64,000 nucleotides of DNA from Rhizobium sp. NFR07 (GCF_900111905.1 NZ_FOKM01000017.1:60086-124085), one strand, 5' to 3'; positions 53,707 to 63,422 are shown, counted from the first letter of the stretch. The notes: generated by a model from the sequence alone, not told the origin. Made by a program: numbers and translations.

Positions 53707-53923
53707 GCTCGCTCCTCCGTGACACTCCATCCGAAGCAAGAGGCGGGCGCTTTTGTTCCTATCATCCTTCTCTCTACCACAGCCGTGCTATTTCAAAGGC
53801 CGCGCGGTGGCGACCGGATACGGCTTCATTGAGGACGGCGCGTGTGGGTGGGGAGCGAAATGGATTTTATTGTTCCGCTTAGGCCATGTCCGTCCGGGTG
53901 CAGCTAAGGGGTCTATGCTGCTT

Positions 53924-54613
53924 TTACATTTGGAGAAGTAGCGCTGCTGCTCTCTCCAAGTCCGGAACTTCCTCGTAGGGAAGCCAGTCTGAATTGCCCG
54001 TCTCGCCGCGTCGGTTTACCCAAACGGCACGAAGGCCAAGTTCGTGGCATGCCTTCATGTCAGTGTACATCCCCATGGCGACATGAACGGTGTCCTCAGC
54101 ACGCACGCCCATTCGTTGGTAACCGTATTCGAAAAGCTGTCGCGATGGCTTGTAGGCACCCGCTTGTTGCGAATTGATAACGAAATCAAATGGGACACCG
54201 ATCCGCGCCGCTGTGGGACCGATAAGATCGTCGTCAGAATTGGTAAAGATCGCGATCTTGTACCGTTCCCGCAGTTGCCTTAGGGCAGACGGAACTTCGG
54301 GATGCGGCTCCATCCTTGAGGGTGCGAGTGCGAAGCGCTCTATTTCGTCAGCCTTGACTGTGATGCCGTGCTCTATGAATGCGAGTGTGAAGCCTATCCG
54401 TAAGATGTCCTTGAACAGACGATGCGGCTTCTCAGCGGTTAATCGTCTGCTCTGCGCGGAAAAGCTTTCCAGGATCATCGTGGCATTGGTGTCGTGCTCA
54501 CCACGCTCTGTGAGCACTGAGTTGATTTCGCGCAAGAATGTCTCGTGCCAGTTCACGAGCGTGCCGTAGCAATCGAAAGTTATGATTGTGGGCTCAGGGT
54601 CTCGCGAAAACAT
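53924..54613 (-). CDS. HAD-superfamily hydrolase, haloacid dehalogenase type II-like
   Basis: A 229-residue HAD enzyme: IITFDCYGTLVNWHETF (motif I nucleophile Asp), IAIFTNSDDDLIGPTAARIG (motif II Ser), AYKPSRQLFEYGYQRMGV (motif III Lys) and HVAMGMYTDMKACHELGLRA as motif IV. This matches haloacid dehalogenase type II relatives; whether it acts on haloacids or phosphate esters is open. It follows the DUF3606 gene by seven bases and shares its stress promoter. Confidence 0.85.
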   Translation of the reverse strand: MFSRDPEPTIITFDCYGTLVNWHETFLREINSVLTERGEHDTNATMILESFSAQSRRLTAEKPHRLFKDILRIGFTLAFIEHGITVKADEIERFALAPSRMEPHPEVPSALRQLRERYKIAIFTNSDDDLIGPTAARIGVPFDFVINSQQAGAYKPSRQLFEYGYQRMGVRAEDTVHVAMGMYTDMKACHELGLRAVWVNRRGETGNSDWLPYEEVPDLERAAALLLQM

Positions 54614-54620
54614 CGACGGG

Positions 54621-54794
54621 CTACTTTTTCAGCTTCGCTTCTACTCTGTCGCGGCTGTTACCCACCGTCTCGACAGCCTTTTTGACCTTGCCTTTTGAAG
54701 CGCCGGTCTTCTCGGCCTCATACTTAACTTCATGGTTCTGGCTGCCTGCTACAAGCTTGCGATCCTGTGCACGTCCTCGAGATGTCGTGGCCAT
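54621..54794 (-). CDS. DUF3606 protein
   Basis: A 57-residue basic protein matching DUF3606: QDRKLVAGSQNHEVKYEAEK then TGASKGKVKKAVETVGNSRD. Such proteins are typical small EcfG-regulated genes in rhizobia. A consensus AGGAGG lies seven bases before the ATG. First gene of the DUF3606-HAD operon. Confidence 0.85.
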   Translation of the reverse strand: MATTSRGRAQDRKLVAGSQNHEVKYEAEKTGASKGKVKKAVETVGNSRDRVEAKLKK

Positions 54795-54823
54795 CGATGC
54801 CTCCTGCTAATGCTTTTGCCGAC

Positions 54824-54848
54824 AACGCGACGGGATTCCGGTGGTTCC
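54824..54848 (-). promoter_or_regulatory. EcfG/RpoE2-type promoter
   Basis: On the minus strand GGAAC (54848-54844), 16 bases, CGTT (54827-54824): full consensus, 30 bases before the DUF3606 gene. Confidence 0.8.
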
Positions 54849-54916
54849 ATGCGAGGCCAAGCGGGGCTGGAGGCTGAATTCGCAATCGGCTATCCTCACT
54901 GGAATCGGAGATGCTG

Positions 54917-55426
54917 ATGCCTAGCGAAGTCTTCAATTTGCGAATGCTCTTCAACCTGATGCCCAGCATGGGGTTCTTTTCATGGGTGGTCGCAGACGAT
55001 CTGATTTTTGCAGACGAAAAATACGCCGAACTGTACGAAATCGATATGCCTGCAATGGCAGCAGGGATTCCTGTCGAATTGATCCTCTCCAGGATCGCCC
55101 AGGAGGACAGGGAACGATTGGCCTCACGCATTCACAGCGTGCTGCTCGGTGGCGAACCCTTCGTCTCTTCCTATGATATCGTTTGTCCCAGCGGTCAGCG
55201 AAAGTCTCTCGTCAGCATGGGCTCTTGCTCGCGTGATGAGACTGACACCGCCTTCATCTATTCCGGAGCAGTGTTGCTTGCCAGCAGCGCGACTGTTGTT
55301 GCTGATGCTTCTGATCTTGAGGCGCATATTTCAGCAGCGCTCGCGCTAGCTCGCACAGAGGGACACGAGATCACAGAACGCTATCTCTCGTCTGCACTTG
55401 GGTCAGTGTTGTTGTCAAGCCGGTGA
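54917..55426 (+). CDS. Stand-alone PAS-domain protein
   Basis: A 169-residue protein with one PAS domain: FFSWVVADDLIFADEKYAEL, ILSRIAQEDRERLASRIHSV, FVSSYDIVCPSGQRKSLVSM and a final strand, then a helical C-terminal tail. No kinase or regulator domain. The ATG at 54917 fits GGAG at six bases; the ATG at 54911 directly abuts it. Related in layout to the protein at 17196. Ligand and partner unknown. Confidence 0.75.
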   Translation: MPSEVFNLRMLFNLMPSMGFFSWVVADDLIFADEKYAELYEIDMPAMAAGIPVELILSRIAQEDRERLASRIHSVLLGGEPFVSSYDIVCPSGQRKSLVSMGSCSRDETDTAFIYSGAVLLASSATVVADASDLEAHISAALALARTEGHEITERYLSSALGSVLLSSR

Positions 55427-55569
55427 TACCGTCTAAGTCTGTCAATCACAGAGGTGACCCGCGCCTCTCGGGCTTCGGGCTCAGTCGGCACCATGCTCGC
55501 TATGCGGATTTCGCGGACACACTCCAGAAGACGCGCTAGAGCCTCTTGTTTTTCGGTAGGTCTCTCCAT
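55381..55569 (-). CDS. Hypothetical protein
   Basis: A 62-residue charged helical protein (MERPTEKQEALARLLECVRE at the start). AAAGGA lies six bases before the ATG. Its 3' end overlaps the end of the convergent PAS gene by 46 bases, which lowers confidence slightly. Confidence 0.45.
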   Translation of the reverse strand: MERPTEKQEALARLLECVREIRIASMVPTEPEAREARVTSVIDRLRRYHRLDNNTDPSADER

Positions 55570-55690
55570 CGGATTCCTTTGAACAGGATGGCGAACGACC
55601 GCACGAAGTTCCGTGTGAGGTCCTTGATTGGCCCGCCTCCCGATGGAATATCATGACAGACACTCGGTATTTTTTCCAGCGCGAATAATC

Positions 55691-56110
55691 ATGACGCCGG
55701 ACTCTAAAGGGAAACAGAAGGCTGCCTGGGCTAACGACATTTCGGTTTCGGAGGATGCAACCTTACGGCTCGCCAGCAGTTCACCACCCCGAAGATTAGG
55801 GGGGCGAAGCGTGCCGAAGGGATCAGAGACCGTTGAAAACGTAATCGGGAAAATGAGCACTGGGGATAAGGTGCTTTTCTTCCGCACCCTGCGATTAGAG
55901 GTGGTCCGTTCGTACGGCGCACTAGATTTCCAGGACAAGCAACGTTGGGCGTCATCAGCCAAACAGCTGGTCGAGATCCTGCAGCATTTCGAAAGGGAGC
56001 CGTCAGATGCGACGGGATGCTCAATGAGCAAAGCAGCTGAACTCGCTTGTGAATTCACGGCGCAAACCAAACGCGACGAGGCGTCGCGCCTGCCTGCCAC
56101 GCTACATTGA
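55691..56110 (+). CDS. Hypothetical protein
   Basis: A 139-residue hydrophilic helical protein (MTPDSKGKQKAAWANDISVS at the start; FFRTLRLEVVRSYGALDFQD inside). No domain recognised. The ATG at 55691 is a compromise; an upstream in-frame start at 55628 adds a less likely N-terminus. Confidence 0.5.
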   Translation: MTPDSKGKQKAAWANDISVSEDATLRLASSSPPRRLGGRSVPKGSETVENVIGKMSTGDKVLFFRTLRLEVVRSYGALDFQDKQRWASSAKQLVEILQHFEREPSDATGCSMSKAAELACEFTAQTKRDEASRLPATLH

Positions 56111-56151
56111 TTGGTCCCGATCGCGGTGGAGATAATTACATCAAAGCCCAA

Positions 56152-56358
56152 TCACCTTTTCATAACCGCCATCGCATCACGCATCCGTAGGGCAGCAAGG
56201 GCAGTCGTGGCATCTTCCGCTGACCACCCAGCTGCGACGGCGGCAGCCATGACCGCTCGGTCTGTCGCTGTCTCGAGGCGATCATAGAGCGGTTCGATCG
56301 CTTCCTTAGCTGTAAGCACGTGCTCGTCAGGGGGCGTTATGGGTTCGTTATTTGGCAT
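56152..56358 (-). CDS. Hypothetical protein
   Basis: A 68-residue protein, MPNNEPITPPDEHVLTAKEA at its start, Ala-rich and helical after residue 20. No family recognised. GGGAG lies six bases before the ATG at 56358, and an EcfG-type promoter is 26 bases upstream, so it belongs to the stress set. Confidence 0.6.
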   Translation of the reverse strand: MPNNEPITPPDEHVLTAKEAIEPLYDRLETATDRAVMAAAVAAGWSAEDATTALAALRMRDAMAVMKR

Positions 56359-56383
56359 ATCGTTCTCCCGTGTCCTCTGATGG

Positions 56384-56408
56384 AACTGGGCGGAAATGCT
56401 AAAGTTCC
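56384..56408 (-). promoter_or_regulatory. EcfG/RpoE2-type promoter
   Basis: On the minus strand GGAAC (56408-56404), 16 bases, AGTT (56387-56384). Confidence 0.7.
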
Positions 56409-57005
56409 GAGGCCTTGCCAATCGCGAGCTACGACTGAGCCCCCTGCTCCGTTTGACGAGTTTTCTGCGCAATACGGTCGCCTTAACAGTTGACGCAATA
56501 ATCAATTTCCCGGTCGGAACGAATCACCTCGGTGGCAATTGGATTGTCGATCGATCGAGTCGGAGTATCGCGTCATGGCGAGGCACCTAGCACAATGGAA
56601 AGGGTCTATTGATCCGGAAGTGGCTGCGGCGTCGCTCTCGACACGCAGCTTCTACGCCTGATGCAAGTAAGCTCACAGATGACGAGGCTGGCTGATGTCG
56701 AACCTTGAACTCCAACTGTGTGAACCCGTCCCATCTCTGTACTACGAGAACGAGCAGCTTGCAGTGTCTGACGGCGGATACATATGAATGGTGGTTAGGA
56801 CGTGTGAGGCGATGAGGGCTACCGCACCTCCCACGGAAATATCCGTGCGGCTGTTCATCCTGTTTGCAGAATAATACCGCGATCTGGCGGAGGCGGCCAA
56901 TACCAGAGGTGACGATGCCGGAGGTAAGGTCCGGATTACCGAGGGCAACGGTCATGGCATCACCGCCTGAAAGCATGTACCGAAAGATGAGCGCGGAGGT
57001 TCGCC
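56409..57005. other. No gene recognised
   Basis: Overlapping short frames only. GGAAC at about 56517 is followed by AATT after 16 bases and is not counted as a promoter. Confidence 0.35.
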
Positions 57006-57200
57006 ATGCCAAGTATGGTGCAGGAGTTCAAAGGGTATCGCAGCGCGATCTATTCCCCGAATTCGCATTTCGCCGTCGTGACCCCGCCTGGATCCAATAA
57101 CGTCATCAGGTTTGACAGTGAGAAGCCAACATCGACGGTTGTCAAAGGCCCGCTCATCTGTGTCGAACGAGCGAAGGCTCTCATCGAAAAGCTGGCGTGA
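57006..57200 (+). CDS. Hypothetical protein
   Basis: A 64-residue protein (MPSMVQEFKGYRSAIYSPNS at the start) that ends in a short helix (CVERAKALIEKLA). No family recognised. GGAGG lies seven bases before the ATG. Confidence 0.5.
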   Translation: MPSMVQEFKGYRSAIYSPNSHFAVVTPPGSNNVIRFDSEKPTSTVVKGPLICVERAKALIEKLA

Positions 57201-58303
57201 CATTACAAACGCGCTCAAGCACCTTTCTGGAAGTCACAGCACAGGCTCGTTGAAATGGCTTTTATAAACGATCGGGTCGAGGCCTGAGCTATGTCATCGC
57301 GATCGACCCGAGAGAGATGAGACGGGCGAGCGTCATCACCAACATGAACCGTCTTGCGAGAACTCGTATGTCCCTAAGAGAGGGCGGGTGCCAGAACCAT
57401 GCGCATAGGAGATTGCGAAGGCACAACGCCGTAAGCCACCCCGGCCGAGACCAGTGGTGAAATCAGCATTACATTCTCCATGAACCACCTGCCGATTTGT
57501 AGCACATCAGCGCCACCGTGGAAAACGTCACTTGAGCGTGGCGAGCTTCGGACCATTGATTAACTGTCATCGGTCATATCCTGACATCCCTGCCTGTGAG
57601 ATTTTTTCCCATCATAAGGTGAGGGTTGAAAACGCAGTGCAGAGCTCGCATGCGAAGCTAAAATGACTTCCGACGGCGATGTGAATGGCTTGTAGAAGCA
57701 ATGACCTATATCACTTTAGGGTTGACTGCGGGGTATCAGCGCAGCGAGTTTAAAGCCGGGTGCGGGAACGGCTTGTCTTCCTCGTGTTCGTGGAGGTTCT
57801 CGAACCGATACCACGCCAACCGAAGCGGCGTGGGCACCCGCCCCTACTCCTAGGGTCGCGGGTAAGGATGTCCGGGTAAAGCGCGTGGCGAGAACATCGG
57901 GAGAAATGCGGCCGAAACCGTGAGCTGGCTGCTGGGGAGGATTTGCAAATCGAGCTCGCAAGCGGCTTGAGTCTTATCACTGCCCCCCAATCAGACAAAC
58001 GGGTATTACAAGTGTCTGGCCTGACTACGAGGGAGCGTGGCAGCCCAAACAGCGAAAGCAAGCGCAACAGGCAGGCGCTGTCATCGACGCAACACGAGTC
58101 CCCCTATCTTTCTTGAGAGCAGCCCTCACTCACCCCCTGACGTGGAGACGCTCGTTCCGGCGAGAACACGCTTCGGTGGCCGTTTGCTGTTTACGCCGGG
58201 GATCAAAAAATGTACGTTAGCTCATCGCCAGCACAATTGTCCGTAGGGGCTGGCGCCCGAGGGTATCAAGGTGCTCCCGCCTGCAAAGACGAAGGAGGAG
58301 CGC
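57201..58303. other. No gene recognised
   Basis: About 1.1 kb without a supportable gene. Frames at 57374-57556, 57716-58067 and 58037-58246 lack ribosome binding sites and motifs. It may be decayed mobile or duplicated sequence. Confidence 0.35.
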
Positions 58304-58687
58304 ATGTTCTCTCCCGCCACGTCGGCAGATCAAGCCACTGTTCCTAACCTGCGAAAGATGCTTGCGTCGTGGGCGGTCGCCTACACAACCGATACCCTGG
58401 AAATAGGTCGGATTGTAGACGCAACTATCGCGGAAGTGATCGACAGCCCTCACAAAATCTACGGGCAACCTGCCCGCGATAGTCTTCGAAAAATCTTGAG
58501 AGCGAAGGCAAAACAGTATCTCCGCCCGCGGCCAATGGAGATTGATATCTTCGAACAACGCGGCCGATCCATAGTCCGACTATATGACGGCAATACGACG
58601 ACGCTCATGCCGTTTATCAATGATCGTTTCGCCAAGAAATACGCGAGTGAAATGAGGAAAAGAGCCGCCTTTAAAGGTCTTCCTTGA
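58304..58687 (+). CDS. Hypothetical protein, weakly sigma-region-2-like
   Basis: A 127-residue basic protein. LRKMLASWAVAYTTDTLEIG then RIVDATIAEVID vaguely recalls the region 2 helices of ECF sigma factors, but the key DNA-melting part is not evident, so no function is assigned. The start at 58304 has AAGGAGGAG five bases upstream. It ends two bases from the convergent DUF6894 gene. Confidence 0.55.
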   Translation: MFSPATSADQATVPNLRKMLASWAVAYTTDTLEIGRIVDATIAEVIDSPHKIYGQPARDSLRKILRAKAKQYLRPRPMEIDIFEQRGRSIVRLYDGNTTTLMPFINDRFAKKYASEMRKRAAFKGLP

Positions 58688-58688
58688 T

Positions 58689-58937
58689 CTAATTGTCTGA
58701 GATCGGAAACCGCATGGCGGCCCGAAAAGGCACGCGTTCCACTAAGTGACCCTGTTCATCGGTAATCTCGAACGCTTGCCCGTCAATCACCTCGTCGTTC
58801 AGGAGTCTCTGGGCAAGAATTTCTCTCGCTGATCGAAAAGCTTCATCCCGGGCGAGCTCGATGCTTGCAAATTCCGCGCCTTCCCGATCTTCCGCCAAAT
58901 CGTCGCCGTCGCGGATATGAAAATAGTATCTGCTCAT
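58689..58937 (-). CDS. DUF6894 protein
   Basis: An 82-residue protein covering the DUF6894 pattern: MSRYYFHIRDGDDLAEDREG, EFASIELARDEAFRSAREIL and a final EITDEQGHLVERVPF. The family is small and common in rhizobia, function unknown. The start at 58937 has GAGGAG six bases upstream; the longer frame adds seven unlikely residues. Confidence 0.8.
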   Translation of the reverse strand: MSRYYFHIRDGDDLAEDREGAEFASIELARDEAFRSAREILAQRLLNDEVIDGQAFEITDEQGHLVERVPFRAAMRFPISDN

Positions 58938-59070
58938 GTTGTCTCCTCTTGTCAGCATTTAATGAACTGACGACTGTCAATTACGTTTCCTTTCGATGGC
59001 AACTTTCTGACATTCGTCATCTTCCGTACAATCTACAGTTTCGGAGGACGCTAACTCCAAGAGGCTACTG

Positions 59071-59303
59071 ATGAATCCGTTCCGGAACGAGGTTCTCTCG
59101 TGCCTGCCTGACGATGAACGGATGCTGCTGTCTACCGGTATGGAACTTGTCGAACTCAAGCAGTCCCAACCGTTATCTGGGCCAACGAGCCGATCGTGTA
59201 TGTCCATTTTTCTGAAGGCGGGTTGCCTTCGAAAACGGCGGTAAGAAAGGGTACCGCGATTGAAGTCGATTGGCAGGGGCTTTCGCGTTTGATCGGCGAC
59301 TGA
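59071..59303 (+). pseudogene. Crp/Fnr-type regulator remnant
   Basis: MNPFRNEVLSCLPDDERMLL and MELVELKQ match the N-terminus of Crp/Fnr-like regulators of the rhizobial type; after a frameshift the sequence continues WANEPIVYVHFSEGGLPSKT and stops at IGD. The DNA-binding half is absent. It cannot be functional. Confidence 0.65.
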
Positions 59304-59789
59304 TGCGACGATGCGCTTATCCTCGACGCAAGCCCGGTAAAAGGCACACTAACCGCCCGGGTCGTTCATGATCTCCATCATACCGCAGCAGAGGAAACAA
59401 TGAGACGGCACCGAGATCGGTGTTGAAACATCAAGCAGCATGACTTCAGCTCGTTATTGAACGACTCGGCGCGATGCTCGCGGCCAGCGGCTTCGCGAGC
59501 ATCGTACGTCTGCTCATAACGAAGTAGCACGTCGCTCTATGCGGAAAGCTATAGGCGTAGAGTACGGGTCCGTGGTTGGATCCTGTGTTGGTCAGTTACT
59601 TCTTGGCTGTGACCCAATGGATGTTCGCCGAAGCGCACGCGGTCCATCTGACGAAATGGTCGCCCAGATCGACCCTGCTTCGGCTAGACCCAATTCAGCG
59701 CTGTATAAGCGATCGCCCCCCCTAGGACCGGTAGTGATAAAACCTCTACCGTCCCTCTCGATTGCCGGAGTTTCCGTCTTAAGAACTGC
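59304..59789. other. No gene recognised
   Basis: Probably continued decay of the Crp/Fnr region; only short overlapping frames. Confidence 0.35.
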
Positions 59790-60014
59790 TCACAGGGGTT
59801 GGAGAAGTTTGAGCGCGTTGGACATCATCAACTCTATCACGCCGTCCTTTTCGAGGCGGAACAGGGCATTGGCGATTTCATGCTGATTATATCCAGCAGC
59901 GACCAGCGGGACGCCGATCTCGTACATCACGACCGCCTTGCCCGGCGCGGCGCCGATATCTCGGAGCCTGCCGATAATTGCAGTCGTGACGTCTTGTGCT
60001 TTGTCGTGTAGCAT
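59790..60014 (-). CDS. Hypothetical protein
   Basis: A 74-residue protein. AAGYNQHEIANALFRLEKDG followed by VIELM looks like a small winged-helix element, but the call is only a guess from helix pattern. No strong ribosome binding site. An EcfG-type promoter lies 34 bases upstream, so it is likely a stress gene. Confidence 0.55.
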   Translation of the reverse strand: MLHDKAQDVTTAIIGRLRDIGAAPGKAVVMYEIGVPLVAAGYNQHEIANALFRLEKDGVIELMMSNALKLLQPL

Positions 60015-60047
60015 TTGAGTCGTTCATCGATGTGGCGACTTGAGCAG

Positions 60048-60073
60048 AACCAGGTTGGAAACGATCGGGTTCC
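60048..60073 (-). promoter_or_regulatory. EcfG/RpoE2-type promoter
   Basis: On the minus strand GGAAC (60073-60069), 17 bases, GGTT (60051-60048). Confidence 0.7.
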
Positions 60074-60597
60074 TTTTTTGTTCTCATACAGGTTTTGAGT
60101 GGTTCGCGTCAATGACTGGCGAACACCCGCAGGATATACAGTGAACATTGCGCCAACAGACACATTGTCAGTTAGAGAATGCCTTATACAAGACCGCACT
60201 AAGTCGTGGCAGGCTTTCAGGTAAATATCCGCCGAGTATCACTGCGGACAGGATCAAAATGGATCGCGGCGCTATCGCGATCTTCATTCCGATCCCCTTC
60301 TTCCAAACGAATTCCATTGCAGGGTCACCTCGTCAAACATTGCGCTGACGTTCCATTGATCTTGTGCCGGATGATGACTGCAAACACGACATATGGCGTA
60401 ACAGCATCTTTATGCCAGCCCCAGCTCTTACTGGCTACAATCATACTCTCGAAATCTGGTCTGTGGATTTGTCGCAGAACATAAATTTGCGTTCGAGGTT
60501 CAGGCGCGTTGTGGGTAAGCGGTGTTCCGCTCCCACGTTGTCCTCGCCGCCGTGATCTGTGATCGCCTTTCCACGGACGAGCAACTGGAGTTTCTCC

Positions 60598-60984
60598 ATG
60601 GAGAGTACATTGGAGTTTCTCACGACCAGAAAGTCTGGGCGTGAGCAGCATCGGCACTGGCCGGACGAGATCAAGGCGCAGATCGTTTCGGAAAGCCTAC
60701 GGCCCGGAGCGTTGGTGAATGAAGTAGCTGAGCGATATGGGCTGAAGCCGAACCACCTGTCGACTTGGCGAACGATGGCACGGCAGGGCAAGCTGGTTCT
60801 GCCAGCACCCGAGGATGCGGTGGAGTTCGCGGCGGTTGTCGTCGATCCACCAGTTGTGGAGCCGCCCATCAAGAAAGCCAGCCGTCCCGAGATCATTGTC
60901 GGCGCTGTCACCATCCGCTTGGAGGAAGGCGCGTCCGCCTCCCGGATCGCCGCCGTTGCGCGGGCTTGTGCGGTTCCGGCATGA
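60598..60984 (+). CDS. tnpA: IS66-family TnpA (OrfA)
   Basis: A 128-residue accessory protein of the IS66 transposition machinery, with an N-terminal helix-turn-helix of the transposase_8 type: EIKAQIVSESLRPGALVNEV and AERYGLKPNHLSTWRTMARQ. Start at 60598. Overlaps tnpB by four bases (ATGA). Confidence 0.88.
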   Translation: MESTLEFLTTRKSGREQHRHWPDEIKAQIVSESLRPGALVNEVAERYGLKPNHLSTWRTMARQGKLVLPAPEDAVEFAAVVVDPPVVEPPIKKASRPEIIVGAVTIRLEEGASASRIAAVARACAVPA

Positions 60985-61334
60985 TCTTTCCGTCGAACCG
61001 GGTTCGGATCATGGTGGCGACCAAGCCTGTCGATTTTCGCAAGGGTCACGACGGCTTGGCCGCACTGGTCAAGAACGAGCTGCACAAGGACCCATTTACG
61101 GGGACGGTCTTCGTATTCCGATCACGCAAGGCGGACCGATTGAAGCTGATCTACTGGGATGGCAGCGGTCTGGTGATGGCCTACAAACGACTGGAGGAGC
61201 ACACGTTCACTTGGCCAGACATCCGGGACGGTCTGATGACCTTAGGCCATGCCCAGTTTGAGGCGCTATTTGCGGGGCTCGACTGGCGGCGGGTCCGTTC
61301 TGTTGAGGTAAGAGCGCCAACGGCAATCGAGTAG
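60981..61334 (+). CDS. tnpB: IS66-family TnpB (OrfB)
   Basis: A 117-residue IS66 accessory protein: MIFPSNRVRIMVATKPVDFR, KGHDGLAALV, GTVFVFRSRKADRLKLIYWD and GSGLVMAYKRLEEHTFTWP are the diagnostic blocks. Length is normal. The start overlaps the tnpA stop by four bases. Confidence 0.93.
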   Translation: MIFPSNRVRIMVATKPVDFRKGHDGLAALVKNELHKDPFTGTVFVFRSRKADRLKLIYWDGSGLVMAYKRLEEHTFTWPDIRDGLMTLGHAQFEALFAGLDWRRVRSVEVRAPTAIE

Positions 61335-61402
61335 GTGCGTCACGATGACTCGGTTCGTAAATTCCGACAGCGAGACGCCGCCCAATTTGATAAACTTCCA
61401 GT

Positions 61403-62947
61403 ATGTTGGATGCGGTCGATCTTCCAGACGATATCGATGCCCTGAAGGCGATGCTGGTTGCGTCGCAGGCGCGTGAAGCCCGCAAGGATGAGCGGATCGA
61501 GCGGCTGGAGAAACTGGTCGCTGCTTTTAAGCAGGCAGCCTTCGGTCGTAAATCCGAGAAGACTGACCCTGAGCAGTTCGATCTTGCACTGGAAGACTTG
61601 GAAACGGCCATTGCGGCGATTCATGCCGAAGACGAGGCCGACAGTGCTCCGGGCAAACCGCAACCCAAACCACGCGCCGCCAATCGGGGCTCTCTTCCCG
61701 CGCACCTTCCTCGTGTCGAAGAGGTGATCGAGCCGGAAAGCTTGATCTGCACCTGTGGTGGCGGCTTGCATTGCATCGGGGAGGACGTGTCCGAGCGACT
61801 GGATGTCATCCCGGCGCAGTTCCGCGTCATCGTCACTCGTCGTCCCAAATATGCCTGCCGTGCTTGCACCGATGGCGTTTCCCAGGCTCCAGCGCCTGCA
61901 CGATTGATCCACGCTGGACTGCCGACCGAGGCGACCATCGCGCATGTGTTGGTGTCCAAATATGCCGATCACCTGCCGCTCTATCGGCAGGCTCAGATCA
62001 TGAGTCGACAGGGCATCGATCTTGATCGATCCACTCTTGCCGACTGGGTTGGCCGGGCAGGATTCGAACTCCGCCCGGTCTTCGACGCTCTTATCGCCGA
62101 CCTGAAGCGGTCGACGAAGCTGTTCATGGACGAGACACGTGCGCCGGTCCTCGATCCTGGCTCCCGGAAGACCAAGACCGGATACTTCTGGGCCTTGGCT
62201 CGTGATGACCGACCGTGGCGCGGCGGTGCGCCGCCCGGTGTTGCCCTTACCTACGCACCCGGTCGCAGTGGTCTATATGCCGAGCGGATATTGCAAGGGT
62301 TCGCAGGCATCCTCCAAGTCGATGGATATGCCGGATATAATCGCCTGATCGCACCGGATCGCGTTGGACCGGATATCCGGCTTGCCTATTGTTGGGCCCA
62401 TGCTCGTCGCAAGCTGGTCGAGATCACGCGCAGCGGATCGGCACCAATTGCAGAGGACGGCGTACGGCGGATAGGCGAACTCTATCGGATAGAGACCGAA
62501 CTACGCGGGCTCTCCGCAGAAGCTCGCCTCGCCGGGCGGCAAGAACGATCATCGCCATTGATTGCGGACATGCGAACTTGGCTGACGCATCATCGCGCCC
62601 GTGTCGCTGGCAAGTCGCCGCTCGGTGAGGCTCTTGCCTACATCGACAAATACTGGAACGGACTCTGCCTATTTCTCAGCGACGGCCGCATTGAGATCGA
62701 CAACAACACAGTCGAAAGAACAATCAGGCCGATTGCCTTGAACAGGAAGAATACGCTCTTCGCCGGACACGATGCAGGAGCCGAGAACTGGGCGACCATC
62801 GCCTCGCTCATCGAAACCTGCAAGCTCAACGCTGTCGATCCGTTCGCCTACCTGTCCGCCACGCTCAGCACCATCGTCAATGGGCACAGGCAGAGTCAGA
62901 TTGACGTGCTGATGCCGTGGAATTATCCGCAGCCAGCACAAGGCTGA
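61403..62947 (+). CDS. tnpC: IS66-family transposase TnpC
   Basis: A 514-residue DDE transposase. N-terminal coiled coil and leucine-rich lead (residues about 10-50), a zinc-finger-like CTCGGGLHCIG segment and CRACTDG, then the catalytic core: KLFMDETRAPVLDPGSRKTK, GILQVDGYAGYNRL, CWAHARRKLVEI and IDNNTVERTIRPIALNRKN near the end. Length and order are complete, so the element may be active. Confidence 0.93.
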   Translation: MLDAVDLPDDIDALKAMLVASQAREARKDERIERLEKLVAAFKQAAFGRKSEKTDPEQFDLALEDLETAIAAIHAEDEADSAPGKPQPKPRAANRGSLPAHLPRVEEVIEPESLICTCGGGLHCIGEDVSERLDVIPAQFRVIVTRRPKYACRACTDGVSQAPAPARLIHAGLPTEATIAHVLVSKYADHLPLYRQAQIMSRQGIDLDRSTLADWVGRAGFELRPVFDALIADLKRSTKLFMDETRAPVLDPGSRKTKTGYFWALARDDRPWRGGAPPGVALTYAPGRSGLYAERILQGFAGILQVDGYAGYNRLIAPDRVGPDIRLAYCWAHARRKLVEITRSGSAPIAEDGVRRIGELYRIETELRGLSAEARLAGRQERSSPLIADMRTWLTHHRARVAGKSPLGEALAYIDKYWNGLCLFLSDGRIEIDNNTVERTIRPIALNRKNTLFAGHDAGAENWATIASLIETCKLNAVDPFAYLSATLSTIVNGHRQSQIDVLMPWNYPQPAQG

Positions 62948-63059
62948 AGTCTGCTATCGAGCCAATTCGCTCGTGACATCGAATTTCACCATCCCAACTT
63001 GACAGCATCGCGGCGACGTAATCTGCTCGCAATCGCTTCAACGCTGCTGGGGATCATAG

Positions 63060-63422
63060 ATGAATACTGGGCGCTTGTTTCTGATTGCCTATCTCACGAT
63101 CACTGGTCACGCTGTCGCACAAGGCAATCCGCAGCCCTTGAACGCCGAAACATTCGAATACAGCGCATCCATAATTCGGCAGCTTCCATCCACGCATGAC
63201 GAGATGATCAAGGGCTGCCCCAAAACTGGTTTTCTGGAGCTGAGCGAAGCTGGACTAAAGGAGCTTCGGCAAAAGAGCGGCTTAACTCGCTCCGCTCTAC
63301 AGGAGCGCCTGTGTCGTGATATCATTGAAGGAATTGCGTCAGGCGAGATTACCTATCGAACTTGGCGTGATTGGATCAGCACTCCTGATACCGAACGAAA
63401 AATCAATGTGTCCGGAAAGTGA
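63060..63422 (+). CDS. Secreted passenger protein of the IS66 element
   Basis: A 120-residue precursor with a signal peptide (MNTGRLFLIAYLTITGHAVA, cleavage before QG) and a helical mature part with two cysteines (KGCPKTGF and ERLCRDII). GGGGAT precedes the ATG. It lies between tnpC and the right inverted repeat, so it would move with the element. No family recognised. Confidence 0.6.
   Translation: MNTGRLFLIAYLTITGHAVAQGNPQPLNAETFEYSASIIRQLPSTHDEMIKGCPKTGFLELSEAGLKELRQKSGLTRSALQERLCRDIIEGIASGEITYRTWRDWISTPDTERKINVSGK

Noticed and set aside
58304..58687. ECF sigma factor or NepR/PhyR component
   Set aside because: The resemblance to sigma region 2 is faint and region 4 is missing, so no such function is claimed.
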